From assembly GCA_002306055.1 (NCBI GenBank), contig DBRR01000008.1:1-57080 (forward strand): a stretch of DNA of 57,080 bases, read 5' to 3'. Position 1 is the stretch's first letter, and each line of letters opens with the position of its first letter. The notes beneath the pieces are model-generated. The model ran no database searches. It saw nothing but the letters and a program-made list of their open reading frames with translations, and had not been told where the DNA came from. The position numbers and the translations under genes were made by a program. The stretch is from Anaerolineaceae bacterium UBA1363 (GTDB lineage: Bacteria; Chloroflexota; Anaerolineae; Anaerolineales; Anaerolineaceae). This document shows, in pieces, positions 17,869 to 25,761 of the stretch.

Positions 17869-18830
17869 ACTGGATTGAAATCTTCCGCTCCGGAATTTCC
17901 ACCGGCACAGTTTTGCTCATCGCTGCCATTGGCGAAATCCTGACCGAACGCGCGGGCATCCAAAACCTGGGTGTCGAAGGCATGATGCTGGTGGGCGCCA
18001 TGGCAGGCTTCAGGGTTGCCTTCACCACCGGCAATGTCTGGCTTGGTCTGCTGGCTGCCATCGCCGCGGGGGGACTGCTGAGCCTTGCCCACGCCGTTGT
18101 CACCATCCATTTTCAAGCCGATCAAACCGTCAGCGGGCTCTCGCTCACCTTCCTGGGCACAGGACTGGCGTTGGTCCTGGGAGATGGACTCACCGGTCAG
18201 ACTGCGCCCGTCATTCCCCACGCCAGCATTCCTCTGCTCTCGCAGATCCCATATCTCGGTCCGATTGCCTTTACCGATCACAACCTGTTGGTCTATTTTG
18301 GCTACTTGCTGGTGCCGGTTGTCACGTATTTCATTAACAAAACCCGTCCGGGTCTCCATCTCCGCGCTGTGGGCGAGAACCCTGCTGCTGCTGACACGTT
18401 GGGCGTCAATATCTACCGCACCCGCTACCTTTATACCTTCATCGGGGGATGTTTTGCAGGATTGGCTGGGGCTGCCATCAGCGTTGCCATTGCCCCGGGA
18501 TGGTACTCGAATTTGACCGTCAATGGACAAGGCTGGATTGCGGTGGCATTGGTGATTTTTGCCCATTGGAACCCCTGGCGGGCGGCTTTGGGCGGCTACT
18601 TGTTTGGTATTTTGCGCCGCTTCACGCTCGATCTGCAGGGCCCAAGAATTTTGTTTGGGATGGCGAACCCGTTCTTCTTTAATACGAACCTGGTTTTCTT
18701 CCTGCAGATGACGCCTTATATCCTGACGATCATCGCCCTGATTTGGGGCAGCTCCGCGGCACGCAAGAAGCGCATCGGCGCTCCCGCCGCCCTGGGCACC
18801 CCCTACCTGCGAGGGGAAAGAGGGTTGTAG
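17865..18830 (+). CDS. Bmp-type ABC importer permease 2
   Basis: A 321-residue permease of the same family (YufQ/NupQ-like), partner of permease 1. It carries the typical G-E-I-L-T-E-R-A-G-I-Q-N-L-G-V-E-G segment at residues 25-42 and A-I-A-P-G-W-Y later. ATG 17865 (overlapping the upstream TGA as ATGA) is preferred over ATG 17835 because it gives the normal N terminus and the same coupling geometry as the upstream pair. It completes the importer; there is no obvious terminator in the 82 nt before the next gene. Confidence 0.88.
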   Translation: MNWIEIFRSGISTGTVLLIAAIGEILTERAGIQNLGVEGMMLVGAMAGFRVAFTTGNVWLGLLAAIAAGGLLSLAHAVVTIHFQADQTVSGLSLTFLGTGLALVLGDGLTGQTAPVIPHASIPLLSQIPYLGPIAFTDHNLLVYFGYLLVPVVTYFINKTRPGLHLRAVGENPAAADTLGVNIYRTRYLYTFIGGCFAGLAGAAISVAIAPGWYSNLTVNGQGWIAVALVIFAHWNPWRAALGGYLFGILRRFTLDLQGPRILFGMANPFFFNTNLVFFLQMTPYILTIIALIWGSSAARKKRIGAPAALGTPYLRGERGL

Positions 18831-18897
18831 CAGCAAAGCTTGCCGCTCGTAAGTGGTTGTGGTCCTGGGGAGGGCTCTGGAGGGTCAGGGTAGATGA

Positions 18898-18903
18898 TAA
18901 AAT
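18898..18903 (+). promoter_or_regulatory. Candidate extended -10 box of the MalT/BTAD regulator gene
   Basis: TAAAAT preceded by TG with one base between (extended -10 pattern), ending 9 nt before the ATG at 18913. No Shine-Dalgarno is visible between them, so transcription would start within a few bases of the start codon (inference). Confidence 0.4.
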
Positions 18904-18912
18904 AAAGTTCTG

Positions 18913-21900
18913 ATGACTCACAGAAACCAAATCATTCTGAGTCAGCTCACACCGCCGGCGCAGAAAAGCTCCATTCTTGACCGTCCGAGGGTGCTTCAAC
19001 TGCTGAAGCAGAGCCTTGACTACCCCCTGACCACTTTGGTCACAGAGACCGGTTATGGCAAGACAACTTCGGCTCTCAGCCTGATCAAGTCCATCAGGCT
19101 GCCATATTTTTGGTATACCATTTCGCGCAATGAATGCGATCCGCGTTTGTTCCTGACATATCTCTGTTCTGCCTTCAATCAACAGGGTCACAAGATTGGT
19201 CTCCCGGCACTGCGGGTGCTGGAAGACAGCGATGTTGACCTGCAGGAATGCCTCATCACGCTGATAAACTCCATTACTTCCTTATTAAAAGAGGAAGCCC
19301 TGTTCGTGCTGGATGATTTCCAGAGTCTTGATGAGTCGGATGAGATTCTTGGTATGATGAATTGGTTTATCGAGCATCTGCCAGCCAACCTGCACGTGAT
19401 GATCCTGAGCCGCACACAACCCGAATTTCCTTCTATCAACAAATGGCGCGTCAGGGGCAGGCTGCTGGAGATCGATAAGGATTCGCTCAGCTTTTCTCCG
19501 GATGAAACCGATCAGTTGTATCGCTCAACTTACCAATTGGACCTGCCAAAGGATGCTGTCACCAGGCTGTATCAGCGCACTGAAGGCTGGGCAATTGGGC
19601 TGCAGGTGGTTTGGCAGTCGATTAAAGCCTTGCCAAACACGTCTTTGGAGAGCCTGCTCGAAGAGGAGAGCGGCAGCTCGCTGGGAAACTTATTTGATTA
19701 TCTCGCGGATGAAGTGCTGAACAGGCAATCCGAAGAGCGGCAGGATTTTCTGATCAAAACCTCGGTGCTGCAATTTCTGGATAGTGATACCTGCGACTTT
19801 TTACTTGACCGTCAAAACAGCGCTGACACGCTGAGTGATCTGTTCCGCTCAGGCTTGTTCATCGAGCAAATGAAACCCGATGTGTTCCGCTACCATCATA
19901 TTTTCCGGGAGTTTCTGCTCAGCCGGCTTTCGAAGAACGATGAGCTCAAGAAAGGGTTGCATCGAAAACTAGCCAGCTATTTCAGCGCGCATCATTACTG
20001 GGAGCAAGCTATTTCGCACTTGATCTCCGCAGAGGATTTTGGCAGGCTGCGCCAAATTTTGGATGAGGTCGGTGAGCGTTTGCTGCAGTCCGGTCTTAAG
20101 CAGAGCATCCGCTATTGGCTTGGGAAACTCCCCGCAGATGAAATGAGCCAATACCCCTACGGGAATTATCTTTTGGGGGAGGTGGAACGCACAGAAGCAA
20201 ACTTCGACATGGCGCTTGAGTACTACCGCGCGGCGCAGCGTTTATACCAGAATCTCGGGAATACCTGGGGGGTGAGCCTTGCAGTACGCGGACAAGCCCA
20301 GGTCTATCTGGACACGCTGCGCCCGGTGAACGCCGAGCAATTTCTCGACCGGGCACTGGAGTTGCTCGACCCAGTGGAGTATCCATTGGAAGTTTCTGGC
20401 TTATTGACTCAAATTGCTGAGAACCAGGTCAACAAAGGGGCGATGCTCGAAGCCGAGAAGAGTCTGCAGAAGGCGCGCCAGCTTTCTCCGATGTACGCCG
20501 AAGCACAGGCGTATATTGAGGCTCGCTTACTCTTGCGGACCGGACGGCTGGATGAAGGGCTGCAATTGCTGGCAAAACTTGAGCCCGGAAATGCCGAACA
20601 ACGAATAGTAAGACCACAACGATTCCACCGCGAAGCGACCCTCTTACTGTCACTCTTTCATTCTTTGCGGGGAGATTATGTCAGCGCACGGCATTATGCT
20701 GAAATGGGATTGCAGGTATCGCGGCAGTTACAAGCGAATTACGTGGAGGCTGTTGCCAAGGTTCGTCTAGGGCACGCCCTGCAGTTGGATCTGACCCAGG
20801 GCTTGGACGCGCAAGGAGTGCAAGAAATTCGGGAATTGTATGATTTCGCGATCGAGCATGTGGATATCGTACGTATTCATGTGGAGCCGCTATGGGGTCT
20901 CTGCCGGTTGGTTGGGTATGCCGGCGACTTGGAGGAAGCCAAACGCATTGGGGATCGCGCCTTGTTGATTGCTGCCAATGCCGGAGATGAGTGGATTGGG
21001 TTGATGGTGAGGATCTCCTTGAGCGCTGCTTTGGCGATGGGCGGGGAATTTGAAGCCGCGAGCAGAATCCTTTCGGTAGCGGATTCACTGGCAAAGAAGT
21101 TGAATGATAACCTGGCCAGGGCGGCGGCTTTGCTTTGGGAAGCATATACGGCTGACAAACAGGGGTACAAGAGTTCCACGCTGCTATTTCTTGAGCAGGG
21201 CTTGGAATTGGTGCAGAAACATCAATACCAATTCCTGCTGACGCGTGGTTCTTTCCTGGGACCGGATGATCCGTTTGTATTCTATCCGTTGGTACTGCGC
21301 GCGCGGGAAATAGGGTTGCTACCGGACTTAATCAACCAAATCCTCAAGGATCTTCCTGTCAGTGTGGGCAATTATCTTCCTGGTTACTCCCTGAGTCTGA
21401 ATTTGTTTGGCGGGTTTGAGGCGAGAAAGGGAAAGCACCTGATACCTGCGGACCAGTGGAAGCGGGAGAAGGCCCGCCAACTGCTGCAGGCGCTGGCGGT
21501 CAACTCGGGGAAAGGGATGAGTAAAGAGCAGTTGGCAGTTCTTTTTTGGCCGGATGCGGATGAATCTACTGCTGCCAATAACTTCAAAGTTACCCTTAGC
21601 TCGCTGAACCAAACGTTGGAGCCAGACCGTCCACCCAAGGAAGCCGCGCAATTTGTCATCCGCAACGGTGAACAATACCAACTGAATCCGCAGATGAGAA
21701 TCAATCTGGACACCGAGCAATTTGAAAAACTGGCTTTGAGTCAACGAGGGGAAGATAAAGAACGGGCGCTGGCTCTTTACAAAGGCAGAATGCTCGAGGG
21801 GGAGCAGTTACAGGAAGCTTTTATGCCCGAAGTACAGTACTACCACCGCCTGTACCTGGATTGTCTGGGCAAAGTGATCGAAGCCGCAATCGCGGGCAAG

Positions 21901-22113
21901 GATTTCGATAAAGGGCTTGAATTGAGCAACCGTATGGTCAGGCAGGAGCCACTGCTGGAAGTGGGGTATCAGTATCAGATGCGGATCTATCATGCCCTGG
22001 GAAACATCAGCATGGTGCGCAAGGTCTATAACCAGGCGATGGACATTAATCGCAAAATTTATGGGGTGGAGTCGAGCAACCTGCGGGATTTATTTCAGGA
22101 ATTGACAAGTTAA
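18913..22113 (+). CDS. MalT-like STAND ATPase / TPR / BTAD transcriptional activator
   Basis: A 1066-residue cytoplasmic regulator. Residues 1-330 form a MalT-type signal-transduction ATPase, with P-loop at 44-52 (T-E-T-G-Y-G-K-T-T) and Walker B near 129-137 (L-F-V-L-D-D-F). About 340-800 is a helical TPR-like array. Residues about 826-905 form an OmpR-like winged helix (L-F-G-G-F-E-A-R-K-G start, then R-Q-L-L-Q-A-L-A), and 910-1060 is the bacterial transcriptional activation domain found in AfsR/SARP regulators. MalT normally ends in a LuxR HTH; here a SARP-type output replaces it. It lies immediately upstream of, and in the same direction as, the acyl-CoA operon, which has tandem 11-bp repeats before it. 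It is probably a ligand-gated activator of that operon. Confidence 0.85.
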   Translation: MTHRNQIILSQLTPPAQKSSILDRPRVLQLLKQSLDYPLTTLVTETGYGKTTSALSLIKSIRLPYFWYTISRNECDPRLFLTYLCSAFNQQGHKIGLPALRVLEDSDVDLQECLITLINSITSLLKEEALFVLDDFQSLDESDEILGMMNWFIEHLPANLHVMILSRTQPEFPSINKWRVRGRLLEIDKDSLSFSPDETDQLYRSTYQLDLPKDAVTRLYQRTEGWAIGLQVVWQSIKALPNTSLESLLEEESGSSLGNLFDYLADEVLNRQSEERQDFLIKTSVLQFLDSDTCDFLLDRQNSADTLSDLFRSGLFIEQMKPDVFRYHHIFREFLLSRLSKNDELKKGLHRKLASYFSAHHYWEQAISHLISAEDFGRLRQILDEVGERLLQSGLKQSIRYWLGKLPADEMSQYPYGNYLLGEVERTEANFDMALEYYRAAQRLYQNLGNTWGVSLAVRGQAQVYLDTLRPVNAEQFLDRALELLDPVEYPLEVSGLLTQIAENQVNKGAMLEAEKSLQKARQLSPMYAEAQAYIEARLLLRTGRLDEGLQLLAKLEPGNAEQRIVRPQRFHREATLLLSLFHSLRGDYVSARHYAEMGLQVSRQLQANYVEAVAKVRLGHALQLDLTQGLDAQGVQEIRELYDFAIEHVDIVRIHVEPLWGLCRLVGYAGDLEEAKRIGDRALLIAANAGDEWIGLMVRISLSAALAMGGEFEAASRILSVADSLAKKLNDNLARAAALLWEAYTADKQGYKSSTLLFLEQGLELVQKHQYQFLLTRGSFLGPDDPFVFYPLVLRAREIGLLPDLINQILKDLPVSVGNYLPGYSLSLNLFGGFEARKGKHLIPADQWKREKARQLLQALAVNSGKGMSKEQLAVLFWPDADESTAANNFKVTLSSLNQTLEPDRPPKEAAQFVIRNGEQYQLNPQMRINLDTEQFEKLALSQRGEDKERALALYKGRMLEGEQLQEAFMPEVQYYHRLYLDCLGKVIEAAIAGKDFDKGLELSNRMVRQEPLLEVGYQYQMRIYHALGNISMVRKVYNQAMDINRKIYGVESSNLRDLFQELTS

Positions 22114-22176
22114 CGGGGACACCCTCAATTCGCCCTCCATCAAAAATCTCTTCACAAAAAGGCTAAATTTTGGTCA

Positions 22177-22198
22177 GATTTGTTACCGATTTGTAACC
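22177..22198 (+). promoter_or_regulatory. Tandem 11-bp direct repeats, candidate BTAD/SARP operator
   Basis: GATTTGTTACC (22177-22187) is followed immediately by GATTTGTAACC (22188-22198), identical except for one base. The preceding 11 nt (22166-22176) match only weakly. SARP-type regulators are known to bind heptamers repeated every 11 bp just upstream of the -10 box. A candidate -10, TAAACT at 22208-22213, follows after 9 nt. The adjacent regulator has exactly this kind of output domain. The binding itself is inferred. Confidence 0.5.
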
Positions 22199-22271
22199 CC
22201 ATGCCAGTAAACTAAAAATACTGGATATTTCCGTTAATAATTTCTGGAAAAATTGAATAAAGGAGACTGGA

Positions 22272-23036
22272 ATGCGTTTGCAAGACAAAGTTTGTATCAT
22301 CACTGGTGGCGCCGCAGGAATCGGCAAAGCGACCGCTGAAAAATTCGCTGCCGAAGGCGCAAAAGTAGTGATCTGCGATGTGAATGAGGAAGCTGGCAAA
22401 GCATTGGCTGAACAACTGGGCAATGATGCCAGTTTTTGGAAAGTCAACGTGGTTAACCGCCAGGAAGTCCAGGCATGGATCGATGAAGTTGCTGCGAAAT
22501 ACGGCAGGATTGATGTTTTGATCAACAATGCCGGCATCACGCGCGACAGCCAGTTCGTGAAGTTTAAGGAAGGCGAAGTAGTCGGCCAGATGAGTGAAGA
22601 AGCCTTCGATGCTGTGGTTGCGGTCAATCTGAAGGGTGTCTTCAATTGCACACAGGCTGTGGTACCCTACATGATCAAGCAGGGCGGTGGCGCAATCGTG
22701 AGCGCTTCCAGCGTTGTGGGGCTGTATGGCAACTTTGGTCAGACTAACTATGCCGCGACCAAATTCGGGGTAATTGGTATGACCAAGACCTGGGCGAGAG
22801 AACTGGGTAAATACCAGATCCGCGTTAATGCTGTCGCTCCTGGCTTCATCCTGACCGAAATGGTGCTGAAGATGCCCGAGAATGTGCTTGCCGGTATGGC
22901 TGCGAATACTCCTCTGAAGCGGCTTGGCAAGCCAGAAGAAATTGCCAACGTGTATGCCTGGTTGGCAAGTGACGAGGCATCTTACATTCACGGTGCGGTG
23001 ATCAGTGTGGATGGCGGCATCGTTTTGGGAACATAG
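22272..23036 (+). CDS. Short-chain dehydrogenase/reductase (3-oxoacyl-thioester reductase type)
   Basis: A 254-residue classical SDR of the FabG/PhaB type. The cofactor loop is T-G-G-A-A-G-I-G (11-18), the N-N-A-G motif is at 85-88, and the catalytic set Ser147, Tyr160, Lys164 has the spacing seen in FabG. Asp36 at the end of the second beta strand usually means NAD(H) rather than NADP(H), which would suit a 3-hydroxyacyl-CoA dehydrogenase working in degradation. A strong AAGGAG precedes the ATG. It is the first gene of the acyl-CoA run and sits just after the tandem repeats. Substrate chain length cannot be read. Confidence 0.87.
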   Translation: MRLQDKVCIITGGAAGIGKATAEKFAAEGAKVVICDVNEEAGKALAEQLGNDASFWKVNVVNRQEVQAWIDEVAAKYGRIDVLINNAGITRDSQFVKFKEGEVVGQMSEEAFDAVVAVNLKGVFNCTQAVVPYMIKQGGGAIVSASSVVGLYGNFGQTNYAATKFGVIGMTKTWARELGKYQIRVNAVAPGFILTEMVLKMPENVLAGMAANTPLKRLGKPEEIANVYAWLASDEASYIHGAVISVDGGIVLGT

Positions 23037-23088
23037 TTGAGCCCTCACCATCATCGAAGAGCAACTATCAACTGAAAGGAAAAAGAAC

Positions 23089-24096
23089 ATGACTCGTTAC
23101 GCGACCATTTTAGGAACCGGGATGTATATCCCCGAAAATGAAATTACCAATGAAACTTTTGCTAAATGGATGGGTGAGGTCGACCCAAAACTGGCAGAGG
23201 TTGTTTTCAAGTTTGAGAATAGCAGTGGGATCAAGACCCGATTTTACGCCCCGGATGACTGGGCGACTTCGGACCTGGCTACAGAAGCAGGAAAAGCAGC
23301 CATCGCTGACGCAGGGTTGACCCCTGAGGATATTGATCTGGTGATAGTGGGTACTGACAGCCCGGATTACATCACTCCAGCCACATCTGTTGTTACCCAA
23401 TACAAACTTGGTTGTGTCAACGCTGGCACGTGGGATGTTGGATGCGCCTGCGCTTCCTTCCCAACCGCTCTGACGCAGGCTGCCGGCTTGATCGCCACTA
23501 ACCCGCATCTGAAATACATCCTTGTGATCGGTGCATACATGATGCACAAACTTTCCGACAACAAGCACGATGTCAGCGCCTTCTTCTACGGTGATGGCGC
23601 TGGCGCGGCGGTCGTCGGCGCATCGGATAAGCCTGGTTTTGTGTCCAGTTCGATTAAAGCCGATGGCTCCTACCATAAGCACTGGGGAATTTACTCCGGT
23701 GGCACTTACGAACCTGCCACGGTCGAGAGCGTCGAAGCTGGCCGCACCAAAGTGAGACTGCTCACGCCTTTCCCAGCGTCGGTTAATCACGAAGGCTGGC
23801 CTGCCCGCGTGCGCGAATGCGCTGCCAACGGCGGGTTCGAGCTGAGCGAGATTGATCACATCATCTTCACCCAGGTGAATCTGAACAGCATTAAGCTGGT
23901 TATGGGCAACCTTGGTCTGCCGGTTGAGAAGGCGCATTATGTGATGGACAAATGGGGCTATATGGGCTCCGCTTGTCTGCCGATTGCTTTTCATGATGCG
24001 GTGAAGTTGGGCAAGATCACTTCTGGTATGCGCGTAGTATTCTGTGGTTCTGGTGTAGGTTACAACCAGGCTGCCGCATGTTTTATCATGCCTTAA
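23089..24096 (+). CDS. KAS III-like (FabH superfamily) protein with only the Cys of the catalytic triad
   Basis: A 335-residue thiolase-fold protein aligned by eye with FabH. The nucleophile Cys121 is present in D-V-G-C-A-C-A-S-F. The region equal to the FabH H-Q-A-N motif reads F-T-Q-V-N, so the catalytic His is Thr261. The region equal to G-N-T-S-A-A reads G-Y-M-G-S-A, so the catalytic Asn is Tyr291. His and Asn drive decarboxylation of malonyl-ACP, so ordinary Claisen condensation is unlikely; acyl transfer, hydrolysis or a regulatory role are possible. The fold is otherwise complete, including G-D-G-A-G-A-A-V. GAAAGGA precedes the ATG. It stands between the SDR and the CoA-transferase. 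Confidence 0.8.
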   Translation: MTRYATILGTGMYIPENEITNETFAKWMGEVDPKLAEVVFKFENSSGIKTRFYAPDDWATSDLATEAGKAAIADAGLTPEDIDLVIVGTDSPDYITPATSVVTQYKLGCVNAGTWDVGCACASFPTALTQAAGLIATNPHLKYILVIGAYMMHKLSDNKHDVSAFFYGDGAGAAVVGASDKPGFVSSSIKADGSYHKHWGIYSGGTYEPATVESVEAGRTKVRLLTPFPASVNHEGWPARVRECAANGGFELSEIDHIIFTQVNLNSIKLVMGNLGLPVEKAHYVMDKWGYMGSACLPIAFHDAVKLGKITSGMRVVFCGSGVGYNQAAACFIMP

Positions 24097-24109
24097 TGGA
24101 GGCTGGGTC

Positions 24110-25429
24110 GTGAGCTGGCAAGAAGAGTATAAGCAAAAAACCATTACGATACCTGAAGCTATCAGCAAAGTCAGCTCAGGGATGACCCTCCAAATTGGCA
24201 TTGCTGCGTCAGAACCTGTTGGTTTGTTGGAGGAGCTTGGCAGGCAGGCTGGCCGGCTTCAGAATGTCACCACCTGGACCTGTTTACCGATGCGCCCCTA
24301 CGACATCTTCATTAAACCCGAGATGGAAGGGCGCTTTTTTAACGAAAATTGGTTCTACGGCGCGCCTGATCGGGCAGTGCATGGCGAGGGGAGGGTGTCG
24401 TACACGCCCAATAACCTGCATCAAGCCGGGTTTGATAAGCTGCTGGGGCATGGCGGACGGCTCGACATGTTGCTTGGCGTCTGCACACCTCCAAATGCGG
24501 ATGGGTTGGTCTCCCTCTCGATGGGTGTGGTTGTTGAGCGCGATATGATCGACGTGGCAGATCTGGTGATTTTGGAAGTGAACGAAAACCTGCCCTGGAC
24601 AGACGGTGATGTGGTCATTCCAATTTCGTTGGTAGATTACTTTGTACACTTCAACAGTCCCCTGGTGCAGGTACCTGCAGCTGAACCAAACGAGATCGAC
24701 GAACAAATCGGGCGGAACGTGGCGGAGTTTATCGAAGACGGCTGTACTGTCCAGCTGGGCATTGGCAGCATGCCCACAGCTCTGGCTGATTTCATCAGTG
24801 ATCGCCGCCATCTTGGGATCCACTCGGAACTACTGGTCGACGGCATTTACAAACTCTGGAAAGCCGGAGCGGCAGATAACAGCCGTAAAACCCTGCATCC
24901 AGGAAAGTTTGTGGCTACCTTTGCGATCGGTACACAGCCCCTCTACGATTTTATGAATGACTGCCCGGATGTACTGCTCTTACGGGGTAGTTATGTGAAT
25001 AACCCTTATGTTATCGCGCAAAACTACAAGATGATCAGCATTAATACAGCCATCCAGGTGGATGTGCTTGGGCAGGTTTGTTCCCAAAGCATCGGGACGC
25101 GCCAGTTCAGCGGTACTGGCGGTCAGCTTGACACTCACCGGGGGGCGCAAATGTCGCAAGGCGGAAAGGGAATCATTGCCCTGCGCTCGACGGCTAAGAA
25201 TGGCACCATTTCGACGATTGTGCCAACCTTGGCTCCAGGCGCAGGCGTGACAGTTCCCAGCCAGGATGTGGATACGATTGTGACCGAGTATGGCAGTGCC
25301 CAGTTGCGTGGGCTTTCTGTGAAGAAGCGCATGGAAGCCCTGATCAAGATCGCGCATCCTGATTTCAGGGAGTCGATCCGGGAAGAGTGCCACCGATTGG
25401 GCATTGTACCCGACAAACAGTACTTTTAA
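24110..25429 (+). CDS. Acetyl-CoA hydrolase/transferase family CoA-transferase
   Basis: A 439-residue CoA-transferase of the 4-hydroxybutyrate / butyryl-CoA:acetate type. Landmarks are Q-L-G-I-G-S-M-P, the catalytic glutamate in H-S-E-L-L-V-D-G (Glu240), G-T-G-G-Q-L-D-T-H-R-G-A and the C-terminal T-E-Y-G-S-A-Q-L-R-G. It would activate a carboxylate by moving CoA from acetyl-CoA or a similar donor, with a glutamyl-CoA intermediate. Translation starts at GTG 24110 with GGAGG a few bases upstream and only 13 nt after the KAS III-like gene. In this operon it is the likely entry step for the imported acid. Confidence 0.88.
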   Translation: MSWQEEYKQKTITIPEAISKVSSGMTLQIGIAASEPVGLLEELGRQAGRLQNVTTWTCLPMRPYDIFIKPEMEGRFFNENWFYGAPDRAVHGEGRVSYTPNNLHQAGFDKLLGHGGRLDMLLGVCTPPNADGLVSLSMGVVVERDMIDVADLVILEVNENLPWTDGDVVIPISLVDYFVHFNSPLVQVPAAEPNEIDEQIGRNVAEFIEDGCTVQLGIGSMPTALADFISDRRHLGIHSELLVDGIYKLWKAGAADNSRKTLHPGKFVATFAIGTQPLYDFMNDCPDVLLLRGSYVNNPYVIAQNYKMISINTAIQVDVLGQVCSQSIGTRQFSGTGGQLDTHRGAQMSQGGKGIIALRSTAKNGTISTIVPTLAPGAGVTVPSQDVDTIVTEYGSAQLRGLSVKKRMEALIKIAHPDFRESIREECHRLGIVPDKQYF

Positions 25430-25440
25430 GAGGAGATTAG

Positions 25441-25758
25441 ATGGATAAATCATTACTTGGCAAGTGGACAGAGACGGAAGATCAGTCTTACCCCGGTTTG
25501 TTCTTCCTTTTTCTCGAGGATGGCACTTTTGAATCCCACTATGATGCCTTAGGGATCGTTTCAAGCGGGACCTGGCAGGCAGATGAAGGTCTGATTGATA
25601 TGGACCAGCAGAAACACACTTTCGGTTTGGTGGGGAAGTACGAAGGCTGTTACAAGGTAGAAAATAATCTGCTCAAAATGAAATTGGTAGCAGCTGGTGA
25701 ACATGCCAGACCAACGGACTTGAATGGCGCTGTCACATATATAAAGGAAGAGGATTAG
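25441..25758 (+). CDS. Small conserved-looking beta-rich protein, unknown function
   Basis: A 105-residue soluble protein with no signal peptide and no cofactor motif. It has alternating short strands and turns (G-K-W-T-E, D-G-T-F-E, G-T-W-Q-A-D-E-G, L-K-M-K-L) resembling one half of a lipocalin-like or DUF-type small beta barrel, a fold often used to hold hydrophobic ligands. GAGGAG precedes its ATG, and it is tightly packed between the CoA-transferase (11 nt) and the thiolase (3 nt), so it is surely part of the operon. A role as an acyl-chain-binding accessory is only a guess. Confidence 0.7.
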   Translation: MDKSLLGKWTETEDQSYPGLFFLFLEDGTFESHYDALGIVSSGTWQADEGLIDMDQQKHTFGLVGKYEGCYKVENNLLKMKLVAAGEHARPTDLNGAVTYIKEED

Positions 25759-25761
25759 GGT

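Noticed and set aside
17748..18836. A 362-codon minus-strand frame opposite the second Bmp-type permease
   Set aside because: It is antisense to a clear membrane protein, rich in Gln, Arg, Asp and Gly as expected for a mirror frame, and has no start signal.
23110..24201. A 363-codon minus-strand frame opposite the KAS III-like gene
   Set aside because: Antisense shadow of a well-supported gene; no motif, no ribosome site.
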